Shown here one piece after another: positions 1-5,673 of a DNA stretch of 5,673 nt (positions are counted from its first letter, which is position 1; each line of letters starts with the position of its first letter). Source of the stretch: Fibrobacterales bacterium. Its GTDB lineage: Bacteria > Fibrobacterota > Fibrobacteria > Fibrobacterales > Fibrobacteraceae. The notes below the pieces were generated by a model. The model did not search any database, was not told the DNA's origin, and worked only from the letters and a program-made list of their open reading frames with translations. The stretch covers positions 1 through 5,673 of the forward strand of contig BNUP01000136.1 of the NCBI GenBank assembly GCA_025997455.1. The letters run 5' to 3'. The position numbers and the translations under genes were made by a program.

Positions 1-654
1 TGCCGCAAGTGTTGCGGTTTCTTTTAGACGGGCGGTAAAGGAATAACTTGTGCCCGCAGTAAGTCCGTCAAACACTGGTGAGGTTTGCCAATCGCCGCCA
101 TTTACACGATACTCGGCTCCGCTAATCAGTGTAAGCGTAATGATTTTGTCGGTTTTGCTTGCAAGTGTTAGAGTGGGTGCGGCTTGGGCAGACTTATCCG
201 TGCTCACAACCAAAGGCTCACTTACAGGAGATGCCGCAAGTGTTTCGGTTTCTTTTAGACGAGCGGTAAAGGAATACTGCGTATTTGCGGTAAGTCCGTT
301 AAACACAGGGGTGTTTTGCCAATCGCCGCCATTTACACGATACTCGGCACCAACAATTTCCATAAGCGTAATGCTGTTGTCGTTTTTGCTTGCAAGTGTT
401 AGAGCAGTGGGTGCGGCTTGGGCAGACTTATCCGTGCTCACAACTAAAGGCTCACTTACAGGAGATGCCGCAAGTGTTGCGGTTTCTTTTAGGCGAGCGG
501 TAAAGGAATACGCGGTAGCAGGTTCAAGTTCGTCAAATACATTGGATTCTTGCCAATTGCCGCCATCTACACTATACTCGGCACCAACAATTTCCATAAG
601 CGTAATGTTGTTGTCCTTTTTGCTTGCAAGTGCGGGAGCAGCGGGTGCGGCTTG
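1..654 (-). repeat. Tandem 234-bp (78-residue) FN3-like repeats, at least three copies
   Basis: Copy A occupies 654-421, copy B 420-187, and copy C begins at 186 and is cut by the window edge; C lacks one codon near its start. Each unit encodes QAAPxxxxLAS near its start, then GAEYxVxGGxWQ, a V-F-x-x-L turn, YSFTARLKETxTLAASPVSEP and VVSTDKSA. This pattern is typical of fibronectin-III-like spacer modules in bacterial surface proteins. The second half of the unit is nearly identical at DNA level in A and B, and its start is again nearly identical in C. That points to recent duplication or homogenisation rather than old divergence. The array may contain more copies beyond the edge. Confidence 0.9.
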
Positions 655-3012
655 CTTAAACTTGATTGTAATAAACAGATGTTTAAGTTTTTCCGCAAAT
701 TTATAGCCAAACGGAGTCGCTTCTGGTAAATAACTCGCAATATTGCCTTTAATGTTAATTTTCCAAACAAACGGGTTGTTTGCAATGCTAATTTCGGTCT
801 CCTCACCCTCAATTTGAGCACTAAGAGTTAAAGCACCCAAAGCCGCACGAATATCGCTAACAGTAGCATCTTGCTCAACCGCTATAGTGTTTATGGGAGA
901 AATTATAGCCGAAATAATAGGATATGTTTCAATAATCGGTTCTTCGGGCACTTCGGGCACTTCGGGTTCGCTTTCATCACCTTCTGCCCAAATGCGCAGA
1001 GGCGAAACGAAAACTCCGATTCTGAAATATGAATTTTCATAGCCATTATCGCCGAGCAAAATGTAATGTTCGCCCGCAGTTAATGTTATCGATTGCCCAT
1101 CAGTCAAAAAATCTTCAGCCGAAAAACTGCTATAGTCACTTGCAAAGTCGGGGTCTTGAGAAATATACACATTGGGGCACCACTCTTGCAAAGAATTGCA
1201 ACCATCAAATACTATTGTTTTATCTTCCTGCAAGGTGAATTTAAAGCCTTTCACTTTTTCCGGAAACCCTGTAATTTCAGAACCATTTGCGTAGTGGCTG
1301 TCAAAAGTGACTAAATCGGAGAACGGCAATTCAATAGAGGCATATTCAATATCAATAGGAACGCTCTCCTCTATCTTTATAGAATACACTCCCGCAGGTG
1401 CATCGGATCTAAGCAAAAAGAGTGCATCCTCTGCAATTTCGTCCTCCTCCGCAGGACCCGTAAATATATAAGTGAGTGTAATTTGACCTGAGGAATTGGC
1501 ACCAGACCTGACATTGACAATATCATCACCAATATCGCCGGTTAGCCCTGAAAGTTGGAATAAATTAAGCCACTGCTCGCCAAGTTCAGGGTCAAAAAAG
1601 AGATTAGCAGTAACGGTGTATTTTTTACCAACTTCGGGAGTGAATTTTGCACCTACTATGGAAAAAACGGTGCCGTTAACTAAGCCTTTTTGCAATGAGC
1701 CTTGAGTCTTCTCTCCCAAGGATAGGGTAGGGTAGTCTATCTTGGTGTAAAGCGGAATTTCCTTTACTTCTATTGTATAACTCACCCTTTCGATACTATA
1801 TGTCTCGTTAAAATAAGCGAGGGCGAGCAAACGCAAGTTGCCTGTGGCATTTGCGGTGTAGTTAAGCGAAACTGTTTTTTTCCCGTATCTGAATTCGGTG
1901 TAAGAATAATCTAAAAAATCATTATTCCAAGAGTTTTTATCACCTTGCAATTCACCGCCTTTTAGCACATAAACAGCGGCTTTAACATCAGAAGAATCGT
2001 GCAAAGACTTGAGCGTGTAGGTAATGGAGTAGGATTTGCCCTCAGTGGTGGCAAACGAATAGTCTGTGCCTTGGGTTTCACCATCGGGGCTTAGCACAAC
2101 CGCATCGGTTTTGGTAAATGAACCGCTTTGGGCAGTGCCGAGTGCAAGCACGGGGTATGGGAGTTCGGTGTAAACAGCCTGCGGCACCTCGGTAACTTTC
2201 AAGGTGTATGCAACATTTTTGCTATTAAAACCGATGTGGGCGAGCAACCGTAAGGCGCCCGTTTCGGTTGCAACATAATCAGAGGAAAAAATTAGCATTG
2301 TGATTTTGCCAACATCGCCTGTGCCATCATCGCCAGGGGAAATAGTCATTAAATAATCGCCATTCCAACCATCAGCCTCATTGCCTTGCAAATCTCCACC
2401 TTTAAGCAGAATGAGACTACCGCCATTTATGCCGGTTCCGCTAATCGTATATTCAATGTGGTAACGAGTGCCCTGCACTGCGTTAAAACTGTAACCTCTT
2501 CCATTAGCGATATTACCGGGAATTAGAACACGCGGTTCGAATCTCTCAAAATTGCCTGAGTTTGTGGTTCCAAGTTCAATCGCGGCATAGTCCAAACCGG
2601 TGTAAACAACATCTGGAGGCAAAGCAACAATGCTAAAATCTGCACTAAAGTCCTCTGCGTGTGAATTTGAATAGCCGTTATCGCTCAATACAAAGTAGTA
2701 AGTGCCCGCATTGAGAGAAAAATCAAACGCATAGTCATTTGTAATATTGCCGACATTCTCTAAACTTTCATTTTTGATTAATTTTTTATCTTCATCGAGG
2801 AGAATGAGGTTTAAATTCCAATAAGGGTCGCTAAAGTTCTCCGCTAAAATTCCAAGTTGAGTTTCCCCTGCAAGCGTAACTTTTAAAACAACGCTGCGGT
2901 TGCCGAGTAGCACCCGGTTTTCCTCACTGAAAACAATGGTTTGGTTATAGGGAAACTCCGTAATTTCCGTATCTTCCTCCGGTTCAATTTCCGTAACGGT
3001 TACGAAGGGGGG
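1..3012 (-). CDS. Secreted modular surface protein, 3' part in the shifted frame, open to the window edge
   Basis: A reading frame without a stop runs from 3012 to base 1 (1004 codons) and continues outside the window. It has no credible start: the stop upstream is at 3015-3013, the first GTG is at 2913 and the first ATG at 2349, both inside predicted domains and without a ribosome binding site. It is therefore best read as the continuation of the signal-peptide gene, joined at the C6 run. Numbered on the joined protein: X1 ends near 270. A PPC-like module follows at about 275-395, with AGTYYFVLSDNGYSNS. Three related modules lie at about 400-540, 541-683 and 684-815, each opening Y-T-x-[LI]-x-Y and an L-G turn. 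A module at about 818-938 has AGEHYILLGDNGYENS. Then come a Glu-Pro linker (940-954), beta domain X2 (958-1046) and FN3-like repeats from 1050. The role is probably adhesion or carbohydrate binding at the cell surface (inference). No catalytic motif was seen. Any C-terminal sorting or anchoring signal lies off-window. Confidence 0.8.
942..968 (-). repeat. 9-bp tandem repeat encoding the Glu-Pro linker
   Basis: On the plus strand CTTCGGGCA occurs at 942-950 and 951-959, followed by an imperfect third copy at 960-968. On the coding strand this gives the acidic hinge EPEVPEVPEEP, residues about 945-955 of the joined protein. It separates the PPC-like module array from beta domain X2. Because the unit is three codons long, copy-number change would lengthen or shorten the hinge without changing frame. 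Confidence 0.8.
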
Positions 3013-3800
3013 TTAAATTCAGCGCCTAAGTTGAACTCATAGCCAAACGGGGCAATGTTTGGAGTATAAACATATTTTTCAGTATCATCATCAAAAGTCC
3101 AAGAACCGTGAAAGTTTACAGAAGAGCCGCCTGCTGTGACTCCCGTAAGGGTTACTTGGGCTTTTAGCGCATTAAGGAGATTATCAGTTTCCATTCCCTT
3201 AAACACGCTAATTTCAGAAGGACTTGCCGAAATACCCGTGATAACCACGGGCGGGCTAATATTAGCCGGCTTAATTACGGAGAGTGTGTAGGGACCCGTT
3301 GCATCATCAACAAGAGTTGTGGCGACAATATAATAGTCACCTGCGTAATAATCTTCTTCCGGATCTACGGCAAAGTCTATAAGAGAGGAACCATCTCCGC
3401 CGTAAGATTCACCCTCATCATCGCTTTCCTCCACTTGTTCGCCTTGGGCATCGTAGAGATAAAGATAGGCATCAACATTGCCTACATCGCCGTTATGGAG
3501 AATTTGAATACGGTCGCCCTCCGACAGTGTAATTTTATATGCCACTGCGTAATAATTTGAGCCATCACCGTAATCGGGTCGGAAGTCGTCGTAATCGCCC
3601 CGCACCAAGGTTGCCGAGCCGTACTTAAATTCACCATTCACGGTAAAGGGCAGGTCGGTGCTGTAGTCAATGGTGCCCGTGGGATTTGCGAGCAGTGTAG
3701 CCAAAGGAACGGGAGTTTGGGCAGAGCCGCCACCGAGGGCTTGCGCCATAGCCATTAGCGGCAATGCCGCTACAAATGCAAACAAAGTTTTAAGACTCAT
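3000..3800 (-). CDS. Secreted modular surface protein, 5' part (signal peptide, PPC-like module, beta domain X1), ends at frameshift
   Basis: This is the N-terminal 266 residues of a large exported protein. I chose the ATG at 3800 because AAGGAG lies 7 nt upstream and the protein then opens with a textbook signal peptide: a Lys at position 4, a hydrophobic core (LFAFVAALPLMAMA), and probable cleavage at AMA-QA near residue 19. The in-frame ATG at 3962 would add 54 residues of low-complexity leader and has no such site. Residues about 48-178 look like a bacterial pre-peptidase C-terminal (PPC)-type beta sandwich. The landmarks are ITLSEGDRIQI, NVDAYLYLYDAQG, an acidic loop, then YYAGDYYIVATT and GPYTLSVI. 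Residues about 184-266 begin a second beta domain (X1) containing a TPNIAPFGYEF motif. The frame stops at 3002-3000, inside the last strand of X1. The next frame continues the same protein, so this is very probably the front of a longer gene. The module identification is by pattern only; the ligand is unknown. Confidence 0.85.
   Translation of the reverse strand: MSLKTLFAFVAALPLMAMAQALGGGSAQTPVPLATLLANPTGTIDYSTDLPFTVNGEFKYGSATLVRGDYDDFRPDYGDGSNYYAVAYKITLSEGDRIQILHNGDVGNVDAYLYLYDAQGEQVEESDDEGESYGGDGSSLIDFAVDPEEDYYAGDYYIVATTLVDDATGPYTLSVIKPANISPPVVITGISASPSEISVFKGMETDNLLNALKAQVTLTGVTAGGSSVNFHGSWTFDDDTEKYVYTPNIAPFGYEFNLGAEFNPPS
3006..3012 (-). other. C6 slip site (C CCC CCT) at the frame break
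   Basis: Read on the minus strand in the upstream frame, the codons are AAC CCC CCT TCG TAA. The heptamer C CCC CCT fits the X XXY YYZ pattern for -1 tandem slippage. A -1 slip, or one extra C (C7), gives N-P-P-F-V-T-V and continues into the 1004-codon open frame, while the unshifted ribosome stops two codons later. Deleting one C instead leads to a stop within about eight codons, so only the C7/-1 solution works. No strong stimulatory hairpin just downstream was recognised by eye. A sequencing or assembly homopolymer error, a true polymorphism or phase-variable tract, and programmed frameshifting or transcriptional slippage all fit the sequence. Confidence 0.75.
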
Positions 3801-3977
3801 AAGAGTTCTCCTTTGAATGGGGCACGAACATACTTGTGAGGGAAAGGTAGAAAGTTGCACGCGGCGTTGCAGGTTAGGGAGTAGAGAGTAAAGAGTAGAG
3901 AGTAAAGAGACAAAAAAGCATGAGTGTGTGATTGAAGAGGGGTGAAAGTGGGTAAGGGACATACAAGCCCCATAGAA
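3801..3977 (-). promoter_or_regulatory. Leader of the secreted-protein gene, including its ribosome binding site
   Basis: This 177-bp gap follows the methyltransferase stop and precedes the secreted-protein ATG. It ends with AAGGAG (3813-3808), 7 nt before the ATG at 3800, which fixes that start. It also contains a 7-bp repeat tract. No strong rho-independent terminator for the upstream operon was found, nor a convincing -35/-10 pair. TATGTT near 3827-3832 is a weak -10 candidate. Whether the gene has its own promoter or is read through from the operon cannot be decided here, but the length and the strong ribosome binding site suggest an independent unit. Confidence 0.5.
3874..3908 (-). repeat. 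Five consecutive 7-bp units upstream of the secreted-protein gene
   Basis: On the minus strand the tract reads TCTTTAC, TCTCTAC, TCTTTAC, TCTCTAC, then the degenerate TCCCTAA. The first four form a perfect 14-bp duplication (plus-strand 3881-3894 and 3895-3908). It is a pyrimidine-rich tract 74-108 bp upstream of the ATG. Its position suits a tract whose copy number would alter promoter spacing, but nothing here proves that it varies. Confidence 0.85.
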
Positions 3978-4733
3978 TTAATTACTTTCTCTTTCACAAA
4001 CAGCGAGCAGGGATAAGCCGGGTATAAAGATTTTTAGGTTTGCCAAAAAAGCACAACACTTAAAATCTAAATTCAAAATCAATTTTATGAGCAGAGTGAT
4101 AAAATGTTTTTCACCGAATTTCCAACCGCCGATACCTTCTTGCTCTTTTGGTTTATTTGCGATAATTCGTGAAAATAATCTTGCAAAAAACAAACTGCAA
4201 TAAAAATAATGGTATTTTTTAACTTTTAAGTTATTCTCCTTTAAAACTTTCAATAATGCGGTTTTATTGTACCTGCGAAAATGTTTTAAGAATGTATCGT
4301 GAGCGGAGAACAAAAATTGAAATGCAGGAACGGTTATAAAGAAAGTTGTGTTTTGTGGAACTTTTGAGATTATTTCTTGTAAAAATTGAACGGCATCTTC
4401 TGTGTGTTCCAAAACATCCAATATCGTAACTATACTCCTCTCCCTCCCCATAATATCTACACTATTTTCATCTATTTTTGGTAAATCGGAAACAGAGGTT
4501 AGGCAGTGAATACCATCAATCATTGAATTTTCATTATATCCGGAATCAACGGCATAAATATCCCCTTTTACAATACTACCAAGTTTTTGTGTAAAGAATC
4601 TGTCGCCTGCACCAATGTCCACAAATTTAGCACTATGAGAGATGTCCTTTGCCATAACGCTTAAAATACTCTCCGCCCTTGATAATTCCCAAGGGTGTCT
4701 ATTTGCATTGCTCGTTTTTTCTACCAAATCCAT
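3978..4733 (-). CDS. Class I SAM-dependent methyltransferase, partner of a GT2 glycosyltransferase
   Basis: The protein has 251 residues from the ATG at 4733 (MDLVEK). I prefer this start because AGGA lies 9 nt upstream and it begins 2 nt after the glycosyltransferase stop. An in-frame ATG at 4751 would overlap that gene by 16 nt and lacks a binding site. Motif I is VDIGAGDRFF (about residues 38-47), with an acidic position after the next strand (YAVDSG). The post-core strand is TILDVLEH, and HDTFLKHFRRYNK follows further on. That last motif is common in Methyltransf_11/23-type enzymes found beside GtrB-like glycosyltransferases. It should transfer a methyl group from S-adenosylmethionine, but the acceptor (a sugar, lipid carrier or glycan) cannot be read from the sequence. 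Between the strand before motif IV (VDIM) and TILDVLEH there is an unusual charged stretch, GRERS. Base composition is clearly lower in GC than in the glycosyltransferase, with several 60-base lines at 20-35% GC. Confidence 0.85.
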   Translation of the reverse strand: MDLVEKTSNANRHPWELSRAESILSVMAKDISHSAKFVDIGAGDRFFTQKLGSIVKGDIYAVDSGYNENSMIDGIHCLTSVSDLPKIDENSVDIMGRERSIVTILDVLEHTEDAVQFLQEIISKVPQNTTFFITVPAFQFLFSAHDTFLKHFRRYNKTALLKVLKENNLKVKKYHYFYCSLFFARLFSRIIANKPKEQEGIGGWKFGEKHFITLLIKLILNLDFKCCAFLANLKIFIPGLSLLAVCERESN

Positions 4734-4735
4734 TG

Positions 4736-5566
4736 TTATTTTTCCTCGCATGTTATGTAGTGCGGTCTTGCTTTAACCTCGGTATAGACTTTCGCGAGGT
4801 ATTGCCCCAAAATGCCGGTTGTGAATAGTTGAATGCCGCTGCAAAACAAAATAATGCAAATGGTAGAAGCCCAACCTGCCACAGGGTCGCCCCAACCGAT
4901 TTTACGAACCATTACAAAAGCGATTAGACAGAGCGACATTGCAAAAAATAAGAGACCGCACACCGAGGCGATGGCGAGTAATTTTGAAGAAAAATTGATA
5001 ATTCCATCGATGGAATAAAGAAACAGTGTCCAAAAAGACCACTTGCTTTCTCCGGCTCGGCGTGGCACATTTTCGAACTCAAACCACTTTGTTTTGAACC
5101 CTATCCAAGGAAAAATACCTTTGGAGAAACGGCTCCGTTCATTCAAAGACAAAATCGCCTCGACATATTTCTGCGACATAAGGCGAAAATCTCGTGCTCC
5201 GTCCACCACTTTAATATCTGATAATCTTGCCATAATTCGATAAAAACCGCGGGCAAAAAATGAGCGGACTGGAGGCTCTCCCTTGCGCGTAACTCGCCGT
5301 GTTCCGGCACAATCAAATTCGCCCGACTGAATCGCACTAAGCATTTGTGGAACAAGTTCCGGCGGGTCTTGCAAATCGGCATCCAAAACTGCCACAAAAC
5401 GACCTTGTGCTTTTTGCAGACCTGCGAGTATTGCCGCCTCTTTGCCAAAATTCCTAGAAAATACAAGGTAGTGCACAAAAGGGTTTTGCTCTGCCAAACG
5501 CTTTATGACATAACAAGTTTTATCTGTTGAGCCATCGTCAATAAAAATGGTTCCTTTTCGTTTCAA
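4736..5566 (-). CDS. GT2 polyprenyl-phosphate glycosyltransferase (GtrB/YfdH/ArnC-like), N-terminally truncated
   Basis: The frame of 276 residues starts at TTG 5566. Seen in order: IFIDDGSTD (residues 7-15), SRNFGKEAA (37-45), the catalytic metal-binding DADLQDPPE (62-70), DGARDFRLM (122-130), NERSRFSKGIFPWIGF (142-157), RAGESKW (170-176), two membrane segments (about 195-221 and 232-257), and the C-terminal GILGQYLAKVYTEVKARPHYI. These are hallmarks of enzymes that move a sugar from a nucleotide donor onto undecaprenyl phosphate at the inner membrane, for later glycan decoration. Family members are usually somewhat over 300 residues and begin with a VVIPVYNEE-type strand about 40 residues before DDGS. 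Here that is missing: an in-frame TGA sits at 5575-5573 and the upstream DNA looks non-coding. There is no ribosome binding site at the TTG. An ATG at 5579 lies in another frame and would still not supply the lost strand. The gene is probably a broken or joined remnant unless the true start is recoded. It overlaps or abuts the methyltransferase gene. Confidence 0.85.
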   Translation of the reverse strand: MKRKGTIFIDDGSTDKTCYVIKRLAEQNPFVHYLVFSRNFGKEAAILAGLQKAQGRFVAVLDADLQDPPELVPQMLSAIQSGEFDCAGTRRVTRKGEPPVRSFFARGFYRIMARLSDIKVVDGARDFRLMSQKYVEAILSLNERSRFSKGIFPWIGFKTKWFEFENVPRRAGESKWSFWTLFLYSIDGIINFSSKLLAIASVCGLLFFAMSLCLIAFVMVRKIGWGDPVAGWASTICIILFCSGIQLFTTGILGQYLAKVYTEVKARPHYITCEEK

Positions 5567-5601
5567 GTGGGTTCAACATATTGTAAATATATAAAAAAAA
5601 T

Positions 5602-5623
5602 CTAAAAATCGTACAATTTTTAG
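5602..5623. promoter_or_regulatory. Near-perfect 22-bp palindrome in the divergent intergenic region
   Basis: CTAAAAAT (5602-5609) and ATTTTTAG (5616-5623) are exact inverted repeats around CGTACA. The whole 22 bp is symmetric about 5612/5613 except for one mismatched pair. It lies between the glycosyltransferase and the divergent gene that starts at 5663. It could be an operator for a dimeric regulator. A terminator is less likely because the stem is almost entirely A/T. A TACAAT at 5612-5617 and GATAAT at 5625-5630 could serve as plus-strand -10 elements, but no matching -35 is convincing. Confidence 0.45.
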
Positions 5624-5662
5624 AGATAATTATTATTTTTTAATTCCATGTAGGAGATATTT

Positions 5663-5673
5663 ATGTTTCAGAA
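5663..5673 (+). CDS. Start of a divergent gene, only three codons in the window
   Basis: An ATG at 5663 is preceded by AGGAG (5652-5656) with a 6-nt spacer, an excellent ribosome binding site. Only M-F-Q and part of a fourth codon are present, so no function can be assigned. An ATG at 5648 is followed directly by TAG and is not a competitor. The gene would be transcribed divergently from the glycosyltransferase. Confidence 0.6.

Noticed and set aside
1..465. CRISPR-like direct repeats
   Set aside because: The repeat unit is about 234 bp, with no short repeat/spacer alternation, and it stays in one open reading frame encoding FN3-like modules.
50..706. Plus-strand reading frame of 218 codons with internal repeats
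   Set aside because: It is the antisense shadow of the FN3-like repeat array. Its repeats mirror the minus-strand ones, it has no ribosome binding site, and the minus-strand translation has clear domain motifs.
2347..2913. Independent start for the downstream frame at GTG 2913 or ATG 2349
   Set aside because: Both lie within predicted beta modules, with no ribosome binding site, and would leave an exported-type protein without a signal peptide.
3855..3875. TGCA...TGCA inverted repeat around GCGGCG as a terminator or hairpin
   Set aside because: Only the outer four bases pair cleanly and no T-run follows, so a terminator call is not supported.
3801..3962. 54-residue N-terminal extension of the secreted protein from the ATG at 3962
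   Set aside because: It runs through the 7-bp repeat tract, has no ribosome binding site, and would bury an excellent signal peptide in mid-protein. The ATG at 3800 has AAGGAG 7 nt upstream.
5143..5530. Overlapping reading frames on both strands within the glycosyltransferase gene
   Set aside because: They are out-of-frame shadows without family motifs, while the 4736-5566 frame carries all GT2 signatures.

Overview
The window carries almost all of its coding capacity on the minus strand. From right to left it holds a divergent start region, a two-gene glycosyltransferase/methyltransferase operon, a repeat-bearing leader, and one very long secreted modular protein that runs off the left edge. 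No tRNA, rRNA, CRISPR array or insertion sequence was seen. The secreted protein has a Gram-negative-style signal peptide followed by PPC-like and fibronectin-III-like beta modules. With moderate GC and good AGGAG ribosome binding sites, it resembles gut or anaerobic Fibrobacterota (Fibromonas/Fibrobacter-like), with Bacteroidota as an alternative. This is inference from style only; no marker gene is present.

Right end (5567-5673): an AT-rich divergent intergenic region contains a near-perfect 22-bp palindrome. The first codons of a plus-strand gene, with a clear AGGAG site, start at 5663 and leave the window.

5566-3978 (minus): a GT2 polyprenyl-phosphate glycosyltransferase of the GtrB/YfdH/ArnC type is followed almost immediately by a class I SAM-dependent methyltransferase. 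They look like a translationally linked pair for transferring and methylating a lipid-linked sugar or similar envelope precursor. The glycosyltransferase lacks the usual first 40-odd residues, including the first nucleotide-binding strand. The methyltransferase is visibly more AT-rich than its partner.

3977-3801 (minus): a 177-bp leader contains five consecutive 7-bp units and a strong ribosome binding site for the secreted protein.

3800-1 (minus): a signal peptide and modular surface or secreted protein of at least 1267 residues if read as one gene. The reading frame is interrupted once, at a run of six C's (3012-3007). The first frame ends at a stop at 3002-3000. The next frame is then open for 1004 codons to the window edge with no credible start of its own. 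Restoring one base, or a -1 ribosomal slip on C CCC CCT, joins the two, and an internal duplicate of the same domain near the C-terminal side supports the join. The architecture is signal peptide, PPC-like module 1, beta domain X1, five further PPC-like/beta modules, an acidic Glu-Pro linker, beta domain X2, then at least three tandem 78-residue FN3-like repeats.

The points most worth a second look are the C6 slip site combined with the upstream 7-bp repeat tract (possible phase variation or recoding of a surface protein), and the beheaded glycosyltransferase.
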